Positions 35,548-46,906 of a DNA stretch of 64,000 bases are shown here, piece after piece; within the stretch, counting starts at the first letter, position 1; each line of letters starts with the position of its first letter. The position numbers were made by a program, and so were the translations under genes. The stretch spans positions 3,844,001 to 3,908,000 of the forward strand of contig JBCAMK010000001.1 in NCBI GenBank assembly GCA_038503065.1. Reading direction: 5' to 3'. A model generated the notes under the pieces. The model searched no databases. It was not told where the DNA came from and worked only from the letters and a program-made list of their open reading frames with translations. The stretch comes from Paragyromitra xinjiangensis. Taxonomy: Eukaryota; Ascomycota; Pezizomycetes; Pezizales; Discinaceae.

Positions 35548-38500
35548 AGTTTATGATGAAGGGTGGGGGGGGGTGGAGAAGGGATGAAGGACTGGGGGGT
35601 GAGAGAGTTGTTGTGATGATGTAGGTTCAAGGTTCAAGGTTTTACAGGATGCATAAGAGGGTTTGTTAATTTGTTCTCCTGGAGGAGATACTCCATGTAG
35701 GTATGTACAGTGCAGAGAAGAAGGAGGCTCAGTCTCGTGAATTTCTCACGATGGAGTTTCTGTTTTGAATCCCCAAGAGAAGTCTTAACAGGTGTCTTTC
35801 CACTCGTCATTTCAATCTGCTGCCATCGCTTAGATCTGATCAGATGTCGTCTTCTGTTATCTTATCGCGTCTGATCAAGTGATCAATCAGCAACCCTGTC
35901 TGACTCAATCGATGAAGTCTCTAACAGCACATCGCTTCACACGGGACTGGTTCAAATAATACATGTAGTATTTCAACTACCCTTAACATGATACCTCTCC
36001 TCCCCCAAACACATTCCTACTCCCGAGAACTCCAGAAAACAAACCATACTTAAACATAACATACAACAACCCTTAGTAGTGATCAGTATCAACACATGTG
36101 TTCAGCCCGTGCTCCCCCTTCCGTCAAACCCTGCAACCGATGCAGACCCTAATATTCGCCCCCCGGCGTATCCTACCAAAATCGTGCTTCAGCGTTGAAT
36201 ACCCCGTTTCCCATCACACGTAGAACGATAAACCAGGAAGATAAGTATAAGATCCTATGCTATCCACTACGAATAAAGGGAAACTCCTCTTCTACGACAT
36301 GGCTATATGAACGTTAGCACGGCCTCAATCCAACAGCTACACCAAAGCTAACTCAGCTGAAGTATCAGCACCATTCCCCCACTGCCATATGAATTCTCAA
36401 TCTCACCTCGCAGCACCAGTTTGGAGTACATGTTCTGGTCAGATCACCAGGTGTGGTGGTCCTAAAGTCTCTGAAAGAGTCACCCACTCTTAGATCCTAA
36501 TAAAATGATCTTTTATCTGTTGTAGCTGCCAAATGTTGAGTTTCTGTACTCATTGCTATAGATCGCGTAAAGGATATAAAGTAGCGTCATGTGACTGCCA
36601 GATGTGACTAACATGTTCAACTTTCGGACGAGAAACCCACGCTAATGTCTGAGAACACAAAAGCTGGTATCTCTTTAGAAGGAACTAGGCTTATCATGCT
36701 ATGCCTTGGAAAGGTCTTATCCGTGAATACTGAAGACTGGGCGGTCAAAGTGGTGGTTCAGGTGAATACGTTATGCTGGGCCCGCTGGACTTTGCTGGGA
36801 GATGGATAACGATCTTCTAGAGATGTGTTTTGCCTTCTAGGAATATAGAACATCATCCTTTTGTGGTGATTCCCTAAATAGCGAGAAATAATATGTGGAT
36901 TTAATGGCTGTTTAGGAGTCGACGCGGGAGTTGAATGGTTCACCATGGATGTAGCGTGGCACATACATCTTGCTTTGGGTTCATGACTGTTCGGTAACAC
37001 CGGCTTCGGCAGCTAGGGTGAATAAACGTCGTCTTTCTTGGTGTGAGGTAGTATGTCCGTCCTGTCATGTGAGAGAGATATTGTGGATGGAGCAATATTC
37101 ATCCCATCGATGGTTGTCGAAAGTCTAGAGTGATAACAAGTTATTAGAGTCTTTAAAATCTAGATAAGGGGCAGCATGAAGGCAGCATGGTTATTGACAC
37201 TTACCCATATCGTGCATATTATTCGACAATTGCCTGAATGAGAGTAATTAATGGTTCTATTAAACGAGGCGTGAATAGCATCATACAGGTTGTGTGCTCA
37301 CTGTCCAGCCTTCAATAAGAACTAAGGTAAACGTCCTGCTGACACGTAGCTTTCGGTCGGCACAAGATACTTCTCTTTAACATGGCTCCGACTAGTTAAA
37401 TGTGTGCTGATATTGGAATAGTCATCAGCGTTGTATGACCGAAAACTACTAAAAATGACGTGTAAAGCATCAAATATCCTGGTCAGTTCCCTAAATGATC
37501 ATAGCTAATATCTCCTAGCAGCATTTACTGTACTGGTGACAGAAAATGGCTCTTTCGTTCCCACGGCTAGAATATATCTTGAGTATATTTTTCGTGTAGG
37601 CGGTAGTGAGGTCCTCGTAGAAAATAGGACGTTCCGCTATCTAGGTCTAGACTACTTGGTTACTGAGATGTTAACCTCTTCGAACTCATTTTCAATGGGA
37701 CAGTCTTGTATTTCTAGCGAGGACTGTGTTGTGATGGTGGTAATGGAACGGCTTCCTAGCCCAACGGTGACTGCTACGAATGAAGATTCTGAATATCGCA
37801 GCCACTGGTGTCATAATCCCAAGTAAATACCAAGGGGGTACTCCGTCATGCTCAAGAATAGCTCATCCATGATCGAGAAAGAATCCAGAGGATATCAATA
37901 TCCAATGGATCATATTTTGGCTAGTTGAAGTATCCCACAAACTGACTAAGACCGAATGTAATCACTTGTTGGCTGCTAGTCTCCGACGAAGGTGGAAAAA
38001 TATATGGAATGCCATCAATAGGCATCGACTTCGTGAAATCTGGGAAATGCTGAAGGCGTAGAGTCTTTACTATGCTCGCAGGCATAGACCTCCTGCCTTC
38101 TTGCCCTCGGGTTTCAAATGGCCTGGGCTCCTATGGGATTCAGTGGCGGCGAGAAAGTCGCTACCAGAGTTTTAGGCTGTAGGATATCCTTTGGTACATG
38201 TTTCCCCTGATGATCCCTTCCAGCGTACCCTAATGTGTGTATGCTGTGCTGAAGTCGCCGGGTCTAGTCGGAAGGTCAAACATCAAAACAGCAAGGAGGG
38301 GGATAGCATCAGTGATCAATACTGGGCATGGCGGTAGAGCAAATTTCGGGCCACAGTGTGATCGAATATTGAATAGGTTCTTCGACCCCAACACCGCAAG
38401 GGATTATGTGCATCAGCAAGATTGCAATGGTAAGTCTTCTAGTGCGCATTGCCCATTGGCCAAGAGACGTGCGTGTAATACCAGGGATATCCGGTCATTT

Positions 38501-39931
38501 TAATTCCTAACCCCATCAGTAAGTAAGCTGAAACGTAAAGGAAGAACGAAAAGAAAAGAGTTCACACCAAGAAGAATGTGATCCCCGTATTTCTCTAGCT
38601 ACCAGTCAGGTACGAATGTTTTTGCTCCACCAAAGGGTTTTGAGTTTGAAGGATATCAGTCCACCATTATAACATGAAGGAAGATTTGTGAAATTTTTTG
38701 AGTTGATTGCTTCAGTTCTCGTCCCATATTCCCAATGTCAACAACGAGACACGATAATCTCTGGGACTTCAATCACTCGACTAGCTGTAAAGTGTGGTGG
38801 AGATAGAGAGGTAGACGGTTGGATTAATGAAGAATTAATGAACTCTGTCAACTCGTCGAGCGGTATCACACCCATGTCAGCTTTCATTTCACTATACGAA
38901 TGCCATCGAGCTAGGTGTCCCAAAGTAAATACAATCCCGTGAGTAAAACTGAGGTTGAAGGTTCACAGCTCTGAATTTTTGTGGTGCCTGGAAAAGTTGG
39001 TGGTAGGTGACTTGTTGTCGATGAGAACTGTTGAAATACTCAAGGGTTGATGTTGTAGCTTGTAGTCCAAAATTTCTCTATCTCAGCCACCCGTCCTGCA
39101 TCCAACTAGCGTCCTCAACGCCCACAGTCACAGAGGATTTACACAAACATTACTGAGGGCATTTAAGAAATTAAAATAATAATCGACTCTAACGATGGAC
39201 TTATCAACTTGTGATCTTCGTGAAGATGATATCGCCAAATAGCGTTTTTCTGAAAAGCCCCTTCATTATTGGACGAGGGCGTTTTTATATATATATCGAT
39301 ACATGACATTTAACCACATGTATCACTGATACTGCACCCTAATATCAAGCACTCAAAAATTGCCAGAGTGCGCTTAACAACATTCTGACTTTCACGAAAT
39401 AACGAAAGTGAAGCTGTGGAAGGCTCCATAATCAAGAAGGTTATGAAGGTATATGATTTTAAAGATACAAGTGCTACTTATGGAGCATCATTCATTCCAG
39501 ACATCTCTGATATTAATCCATCCCCGCATAGAAAAAGACCCGCAGTTTCTAAACACTCACGACCTTTGTTTCGTGGATTGGAGATCGTTAATGGGTGGCT
39601 GTCAATGGAAGTTGATGAAAGTTGATAGACACCTAATAAGGCAAGAACTACTAAGAGGCTAAAGGAGCCCGGAACTGCAAGGATGATCCTTAGAATAGCC
39701 AAACATATTTGCGTTCTTCATCCTTAGGATATCTCTCTTCCTTTTAGAATGAGAATGGACGAATTAGAATTCTGGGCACCGCCAGCTTTAGCTTGCTGTT
39801 TGGTTTTGTAAAAGTGACGCCAAGCCTAAATCAGCAACCAAGATCATCTCATTAAGCCATGCCCTAACCCCAACCAAACTCTACCGCCTTCAATCCCCAA
39901 CCATCTTTGTCCTCGTTCTTCTACCGCAGTC
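35548..39931. other. Intergenic region
   Basis: Contains the PP2C promoter side and several frames with no support (36758-37000 -, 37536-37826 +, 38237-38503 +). The only one worth noting is the possible secreted-protein relic at about 38665-38942. A TACATGTAGTA motif occurs near 35961, as also near 3881. Confidence 0.4.
38665..38942 (+). pseudogene. Possible small secreted Cys-containing protein, 5' end broken
   Basis: A frame at 38688-38942 starts with a signal-peptide-like stretch (KFFELIASVLVPYSQCQQ) and continues with RDTIISGTSITRLAVKCGG, REVDGWINEELMN and CHRARCP. It has no ATG: the nearest one, a few codons upstream, is in another frame and soon meets a stop, so a small indel may have removed the start. 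A GTGAGT donor-like site follows at 38939, so a further exon is possible. Family unknown. Confidence 0.3.
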
Positions 39932-41340
39932 ATGATGTCTCAGACTAACTATAGAGACCTCGCCCATCTTGATAATCTTTTTGCCGTCCAAGTCCAGCAA
40001 GAGTCGGGGTTGCTTGGCCCTGAACCAACCGCGGAGGAATATGCAGAGGCTCTCGCCATTTACAACGCGATAATGAAGGATAGCGAGGAAGCAGGGCAAC
40101 ACGTCTCCGAAAATGCAGGAGTGAACCCTTCAAAATATGATGCTTTGGAGCGGCGGTTATCAATACCATTGCAGCCAACTACCCCAGCGCCCTTCAGCGC
40201 GTTCTATTCTGTCTTGCACGACTGCTGTCCAACAGAAAAAGGGAAAATCAATGTGGTCCATTTAGTGCTCAACTGCGTTTTTGGCCCTATCCCTTCGATC
40301 GATGAAAATTCTAAATGCATCTCTCCAACTGCACCCCCCAAGATACTATCCCTACCAGAAATTCTGCCGGTCGCGCGTAAATGGGCGACGTACAGTGATA
40401 AGTTCAAAGATTATATGTACTTGGTCCTTCGGCATATCTGTGAAGATTTTTTGACATGTTTCTTTATCCCCTTAAAAATGGAGGGGGGGGTCACAAGAGT
40501 TGCTTCCAACTGGACTTCTGGTGTCAACTCAAATGACTCCGAGCAGGGTGTAAAACAGCGCCTCTCAACTCTCCGTGCCAAGTGCTTGGAGCGAGATGAT
40601 TACAGATGTGTGATCACGAAGGAGTTCGAGTCGTCATATCTTACTCCTGCTGTCCAAGAGAAGTTACAGATATATGCGGGCATATCTACTGAAGTAGTGC
40701 ACATCATACCCCACGGTTTAAATTATTTGGATAAGTCATCACTAAAGGTCGGTTTAATCCCTAACCTCGAATTTATCTACCCCAGTAGCTAATAGATCTG
40801 AACCAGATCAGCGACAGTGCCCACTATATTTGGCGTATCATAAATATGCTTGACCCCGAATTGAGCGATACCCTCAAGGGCAAGGATATCGACACCGTCG
40901 GAAATTGCATGACGCTAGCTCATGAAATACACAAAGCATTTGGGAAGCTGTCCTATTACTTTGATCAAATCGTATGTGATCCAAGCTTCTCTTCACTAGT
41001 GCATTTCATCTGACGACAGCAGGACGGCGAGCCAAATAACTACTACTTCCGCCATGCTGGTGGCAAAGCGCCACGACTCTTATCGATGTATGCACCCACA
41101 TCCAAGATTGAGTTTTCCGATCACTCTAGATCGATACCGGCAATGGCACTCCCATCGCCACGCTTTTTGAGATTTCATCGCGCTTGCTGTTTGATATTAC
41201 ATATGTCAGGCATGGCAGAGTACGTCGATCGATTAATCGACGAAACAGAAGACCTAATGTACCAGGACGTGCTCTCGGCGGATGGTAGTAGTAATTTAGC
41301 ACTTTTACTGGCTGGCAAAGGAAATCTCACACCCCAATAA
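39932..41340 (+). CDS. HNH_2-type endonuclease-domain protein
   Basis: Three exons (39932-40747, 40789-40971, 41020-41340) give 439 aa; a second ATG at 39935 is the only alternative start. The N-terminal half is alpha-helical and charged with no known motif. The HNH part begins at about residue 223: AKCLERDDYRCVITKEFE, then TEVVHIIPHGLNYLD, then across intron 1 the helical AHYIWRIINMLDPEL, then NCMTLAHEIHKAFG. The histidines of HIIPH and HEIH and the Asn of GNCMTL fit the H-N-H pattern of the fungal HNH_2 family, whose biological role is poorly known. Intron 1 is only 41 nt, with a weak GTCGGT donor and a CAGTAG end where only the TAG acceptor avoids a stop. Intron 2 ends in CAGCAG, and either acceptor keeps frame. 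Confidence 0.85.
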
Positions 41341-41402
41341 TAGATGATGATGTCGATGATGTCGATGATGTCGATGCCGATGTCGATGTTGATGTTGATG
41401 TT
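41341..41402 (+). repeat. (GATGTC)-type short tandem repeat after HNH stop codon
   Basis: Units of GATGATGTC and GATGTC/GATGTT begin one codon after the TAA of the HNH gene and run for about 60 bases. It lies in the 3' untranslated region. Confidence 0.8.
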
Positions 41403-42539
41403 GGTGAGAAGAGCATAGCTTTGGAAAACCCCCTGAAGGCAAAGGCAAAGGCAGCTGCGAATGAGATCCCCGATAAGCATGCGACCCCTTTCTGGGGCAC
41501 GATAAGGGATCAGCGAAAGGGGATTTTTTTATTTTGTCTATGCTTAAACCCCTAATTAGCGACCCATTTAAACCCCACAGGGTCGTGTGTAGAAACAGAT
41601 GGGAGGATTAATTATAGACCTGGAACATTGACATTGTTAGAGCCGGCATAATATAAGCAAGTAGTCTCGCAATCGTCGTTCGTTTGCTCTAAATAGGGGT
41701 TTTTGGCTGAGTTGTAGGGACCAGTCAATCAATGGTGAATATATTGGCTGGTCACGTGACAAGTCAGGTTACGAGACTAATAAGCAAGTTACCACCTGCA
41801 CTAAAGTAACCCCATAAACCGCGTTATATCTCTTAAGTGGCACTTCCACCTCGGTCATTGAAGTGCCTACCCCATATTCCAATAATCTGTGGCATCTATT
41901 ACAACCTCAAGTTATTTGTTTTAGTGAAGGAAGGCTGGTATTTGCACTTTGGTTAAATGTTGCGTGTATGGTGGGTACCACCCTAAACCCGGACCACCTT
42001 TTTGAGCCGTTATTCCACCACCCACAGCCAATGGAATTGTTAGCAAAAGATATATGACTTCATATGATATTATTCAAGCTCTATATCTTTTTGCAAGGTA
42101 TGGCAGCGGGTAGTTGTGGCGGAATAAAAACTCACCTCTGGTAGTGAAACGCATGGAACAGAACGTTCCAAGGAATACTAAAGGTATGACTAAATATACG
42201 CAGAGACATTACCCCCCCATATTTGGCTTCTGGGGGAAGTTTAAGTATCTATAGGGATAGAGAGTGTATTTCTAGGAGGGTTTTGATCTAGGGAGATTTT
42301 TATAGGAACTCAAACCGAAGAGTTATCTGCGGAATTTGGTGGGGACACACTCGAATCTAGTTAGCGCGCCTGTAGGTCCGTAAGCAGCTCGTAGGGTAGC
42401 GACCTTCGGCAGCATGGGGCTGGGCACGAGACTAGGTCCGTAGCACCCTTGCGTCATTTCAGGACCCACGAAACCACAACATGAGATTCCAATTGTTTCC
42501 TAGAAACCTACCTCTTTCATCAGCTACGCCTATCTATCT
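41403..42539. other. Intergenic region between HNH and CIA30 genes
   Basis: About 1.1 kb with no supported gene; both neighbours are on the plus strand, so it holds the 3' end of one and the promoter of the other. A frame at 41863-42057 has no support. Confidence 0.45.
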
Positions 42540-43550
42540 ATGGCTACAGATGCAAAGCGGCTTGCTCTCTTCGGAGGCAATAGGTCAGGCCTATCAACCC
42601 CCTGGAGTAAGAAGGAAGAGCTGCTAACAGCTACCGCAGGCCCTGGAAGTCGAGCGATTGGACAGCTCAAGATGACAGGGTGCGTGGCGGAAGCTCAGTT
42701 GTATGTTCCTACCATAGACACCTCTTCCCCTCCAGCTCCAGCCTAATTGAATAACACGCAACTAGTCCTACCTCATCCCAGCTTCCGACGGTAAAACAGC
42801 AATCCTCAACGGCAACCTCGACACGGCTACTCTCGGCGGCGCAGGGTTTGCGAGCCAACGCACAACAGAAGAAAGGGTATGGGATTTAAGCTCATACGAT
42901 GGAATCGAGATCATCGTTAAACGGGGAAATTCCGACGAAAAGAGTTCATCCTCTAATCTCGTACTGTGGTGTGCAAGCTTGCTGATGGGCGTAATTAAAC
43001 AGCGAATAAAATATTCACTCTGGTTCTTAAAGATGTTATTCCACCTCCGTATGTTGATGGAAATACAAGAAGGAAGAGAGAGGAGTCGACGGTCTCTTAC
43101 GAGGCTACGTTTAAGCCCTCGATAAAGGACTCGAAGCTAGAGGAGAGGATATTTCTGCCGTTTACGGGGTTTAAGCCGACGTATCGAGGGCGGGAGAAAG
43201 ATGATGCTCCACTGTTGAACCTTTCGAATATTCGAAGGTTCTCATTGATGGTTCGGAGGTGGGCTTATTTCTCGGTTTATCCAGTTCCATTTCATCAAAG
43301 GGGAATAAGCTGACGGATAGATAGTTTCTTCGATAACCAGTCTGGCCCATTCCAGATAACCTTAGTCTCGATATCGGCGGTGTTTGTCCCCGAAAAGGTT
43401 AAGGGGGAATTAAGAAGACAGGATCCAGACGGATTCTATGATGAATATGATGAATTCGATAATGATCATGATGACCATGATTTAAGCGCCGATGGAGATA
43501 AACAAGAGGAAACTAGAGTACGTGGTCGTTGGGGCTGTAGTATATTATGA
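42540..43550 (+). CDS. CIA30-domain protein (complex I assembly factor-like)
   Basis: Family role: CIA30/NDUFAF1 proteins are mitochondrial chaperones for complex I assembly; short fungal CIA30 proteins form a related group. Five exons (42540-42583, 42640-42700, 42766-42943, 43003-43258, 43325-43550) give 254 aa. Splicing yields LFGGNRPWKSSDWTAQDDRV, then RGGSSVSYLIPASDGK, LGGAGFASQRTTEERVWDLS, YDGIEIIVKRG, FTLVLKDVIPP, ESTVSYEATFKP, IFLPFTGFKPTYRGRE, NLSNIRRFSLMVRSFFDNQS and GPFQITLVSI, the full order of the domain. The tail is acidic (DEYDEFDNDHDDHD). There is no N-terminal presequence, so mitochondrial import is not shown. Intron 3 has a weak donor (GTTCAT), so that edge is the least certain; the others have GTCAGG, GTATGT and GTGGGC donors. 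Confidence 0.88.
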
Positions 43551-44662
43551 GGTATCTAAAACGGAAGGAGTAAATAGTGGGTTTGATGTCTACATGTATC
43601 TAGGAAGTACAAAACTGTAAAATTTCTCTTTATTCACGCATTACACCCTTAAGGCGAAGCTGTCATGTACAAATCATCGGGGTTAGGTACCAGAAGCATG
43701 AGGTCGATGAGGCAAGCAGGCTAGAGGTTGCCAAGAGCTTAGAGGTGTTGAAGAACATTGACTTCCTAGGGTATGCAGAGTATGCTTGGGCTCACTAGAC
43801 CGCAATAAAAAATTCTATTGGAATCAAAGCTCGACGGTACATAACACACAAGCCATCCACCACCGGAAGATATTAGAGATCCGCCGAACTATCCAAGCCA
43901 GGTTTAGCTGACGCACTTCGATAGCTTGGGAGGCCAGGCGTATGAACAGAGCAGTGACTTATATCCTGTTTTTTTCTCATGTACTAGCGCAAAACAGTAT
44001 TAACGACGTCTTACGATATTATAATATCTTCTCCTTGTGTGTGCCAAATTTCCGAGTGATATCCTATGAAATTAGTCGGCCTTAGGCTCCCTCATAGCCA
44101 ACAAGGGTCAATCATTGACCACCAAATATAAGCCATCAGCTGGATCCCTGACAGTCTTGAACCAATACCAAGGAACCGAATTATTCAGGAACTACGATAG
44201 CCCGAAAAATCACTAGCCCCCTCAGAGCAGACAGAATCTCTATCATTCCTACGCCAGTAAAAATAACCCAAAGGTACTAATCCAATAAAGCACATCAATT
44301 AGTCCTTCAACTGCCGAAGGAACCACCATTTCCCCCAGATTTCCCCAGCCCGATGCGGGGCCATCGGATTTCTCCCCGTTTACGGTTATGCAGCCCAGAA
44401 GCGGACAAGCCCCGCCCTGCAGTCTGTGGAGTTTACCGATCCAGGGTCTCGCAATAAAGCACCCTCCGGAAAAAGCAAAACATGCGAAACGGAACAGCCA
44501 AAGAGATGATTGACGCACATGTCCATGTAGGTTAAGCAACCGAGTACCGAGGCTGAAAGCTTCTTAAGTACCAGTTCCCCACAATAACCACATTTAGTAC
44601 CCATCAATAGGACAATAAACAACTACCCAGTACCCCACGAATACTAGTAAAGTCAACTAACC
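43551..44662. other. Intergenic region upstream of acyl-CoA ligase
   Basis: About 1.1 kb with no supported gene. Minus-strand frames at 44249-44622 lack motifs and a splice context. Confidence 0.45.
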
Positions 44663-46506
44663 ATGCCTTACGAATCCCAGCTTCCTCCTATCGATTGTAA
44701 GCTCTTCCACTACTCTAAAACCATCCACCAAAAACCCAACTAATCCTCTAGTACCAACCCATATCTCAACCTGGAGCTTCCTCTTCGGCCCCACCTCCAC
44801 AATCTCCCGCACGCCCACTTCCCAAGTAGGCTCCTTCGTCGACGCCTCCACCGATGCCTCAATCAACTACCACCAACTCAGAACCTTCACCACAAACCTC
44901 TCCACCGCCCTGACCAAACACCATGGCCTCCTCCCCGGCCAAACCGTCTCTCTATTCAGTACAAACACAATCTACTACCCAGTCGCCCTATTCGGCGTCC
45001 TCCACGCAGGAGGCGTGGTATCAGGTGCGTCCCCAGCATACACGGTTGATGAAATGGCATACGCACTAAAGACCGCGGATGCGAAGTTTATCTTCACGCT
45101 ACCGGGGTCTGTAGGTGTTGCAGTAGAGGCAGCGGAGAAGGTTGGGATGAAAAAGGATAAGGTCTTCTTACTAGAGGGGGAGATGGAGGGGTTTACGACT
45201 TTGCAGGAGTTGGTGGAGTTGGGGAGGAGGGAGAAGGAGCAAGTAGGGGAGTTTGTGATTCCAGAGGGGAAGACGAATGGGGAGGTTTGTGCGTTTTTGA
45301 GCTTTAGTAGTGGAACGACTGGACTGCCGAAGGCTGTAAGTCGCCTCTCTAATCCAAAAACCAGAAAAATCGGGTTGGAAGGTTTATAGAGGACTAATTG
45401 TGAAAACCAGGTGATGATATCCCACCAAAACATAATCGCCCAATGTCTCCAAATACAACTAATAACCACCTCCGACGTAACCAAAGTCCTAGCCGCCCTC
45501 CCCCTATTCCACAGTACCCCCCCCCCTCCCCCCTCCCAAACCCAACTAACACCTCCCAGTAACCGGAATAGTCCACATCCTCCACCTCCCCCTCCTCATA
45601 AACGCCTCCGTAATCCTCCTCCCAAAATTCACCCTCTCCCTCTTCCTCACCGCCATAACCACCTACAAAATCCTCGAAGTCCTCCTCGTCCCCCCAATCC
45701 TCATCCGTCTAATCCGCGACCCCATAGTCGCCAACTACGACCTCCACCACGTCAAACGCTGGTCCACCGGCGCCGCCCCACTTAGCAAAGAGGTGGTACT
45801 CGAGTTAGAACGGAAGTTCCCGTGGATGGGTATGAAACACGGATACGGTATGACGGAGAGCTGTAGCTGCATCACCACCACTGTGCCTGGTGACGAGGGA
45901 TACAAGCACGCACATACGGTGGGGAAGGTGTGTGCGAGCACGAGTGTAAAAATCGTGGATGAGAGTGGGAAGGAGGTTCCAGTGGGGGAAACGGGGGAAT
46001 TGTGGGCGAAGGGACCGCAGGTTACGATGGGGTATTTAGGGAATGTGAAGGCGACTCGGGAGACATTTGATAGTGAGGGGTATTTGCATACGGGGGATGT
46101 GGCGAGGATTGATGGGAATGGGAGGGTGGAGATTGTGGAGAGGATTAAGGAGATGATTAAGGTTAATGGTGTGCAGGTTGCGCCGGCGGAGTTGGAGGAT
46201 TTGTTGCTGGGGCATGGGAAGGTTGAGGATGTGGCGGTGTTGGGTGTGCCGCATGAGTTTATGGGGGAGGTGCCGAGGGCGTTTGTGGTGTTGAGGGAGA
46301 GGTATAGAGGGGAGGATGGGGGGGTGGTGGAGGGGGAGTTGGTGGGGTATGTTAAGAGGAATAGAGGGGCGAAGACGAAGTGGTTAAGGGGTGGGGTTCA
46401 GTTTATTGATACTGTGCCGAAGAGTCCGAGTGGGAAGATTTTGAGGAGAGTTTTGAGGGAGAAGTACAGAACGCAGGAGAGAGTGAAGCAGAAGGCTAAA
46501 CTGTAG
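44663..46506 (+). CDS. 4-coumarate-CoA-ligase-like acyl-CoA synthetase, peroxisomal
   Basis: ATP-dependent adenylation and thioesterification of a carboxylic acid to its CoA ester. Four exons (44663-44696, 44752-45335, 45411-45513, 45560-46506) give 555 aa. Signatures: AMP-binding P-loop SFSSGTTGLPKA ending at the second splice, LPLFHITGIVHIL formed by the third splice, RWSTGAAPLS, GYGMTES, GYLHTGDVARIDGNGRVEIV, then ERIKEMIKVNGVQVAP, and the C-terminal catalytic lysine region FIDTVPKSPSGKILRR. The last three residues are AKL, a valid PTS1 peroxisomal signal, pointing to peroxisomal fatty or aromatic acid activation. The substrate cannot be told from sequence alone. Introns are 55, 75 and 46 nt; the first exon is only 34 nt. 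Exons 2 and 4 begin C-rich and end G-rich on the sense strand. Confidence 0.93.
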
Positions 46507-46906
46507 GTTTAAGAATATTTTGTAAGAAGTATTAAAGGATAGAGTTTTCATGAAATATCACTCGATGTTTTCGCATTTCCAAGGTGACCCCTATGCCAAG
46601 AGGAAGAAATACCCATTAGAACTGCCTCCAACCAGCATCTAAAGCAGAGAAACAAATCAATGGGTCAAAGACCTCGCAAACACCAATACCTGGCCCCACA
46701 TTGTCGATACCCGTCACCACAATCTCCTCACCCACACCCAAGACAAGCAAAGCGTGCCAAACAAACTCGTAGGGTCCTCGATTACCAAGTAAAAATTACA
46801 GCAACGAGCCACTAATGATACAACTAAACGCATCACCGATAATACATTTATAAAGCGCACCCCTCCCCTCCTCATTACCCTTTAAACCCTGACCCCAGCT
46901 CCAGCC
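46507..46906. other. Short convergent intergenic region
   Basis: 400 bases between the stop codons of the ligase (+) and SPF45 (-). C-rich on the plus strand in its right half. No gene or clear terminator motif is seen. Confidence 0.5.

Noticed and set aside
45411..45785. Pro/His/Arg-rich 124-codon frame
   Set aside because: It reads through a 46-nt intron of the acyl-CoA ligase into the wrong frame; splicing restores the ligase frame.
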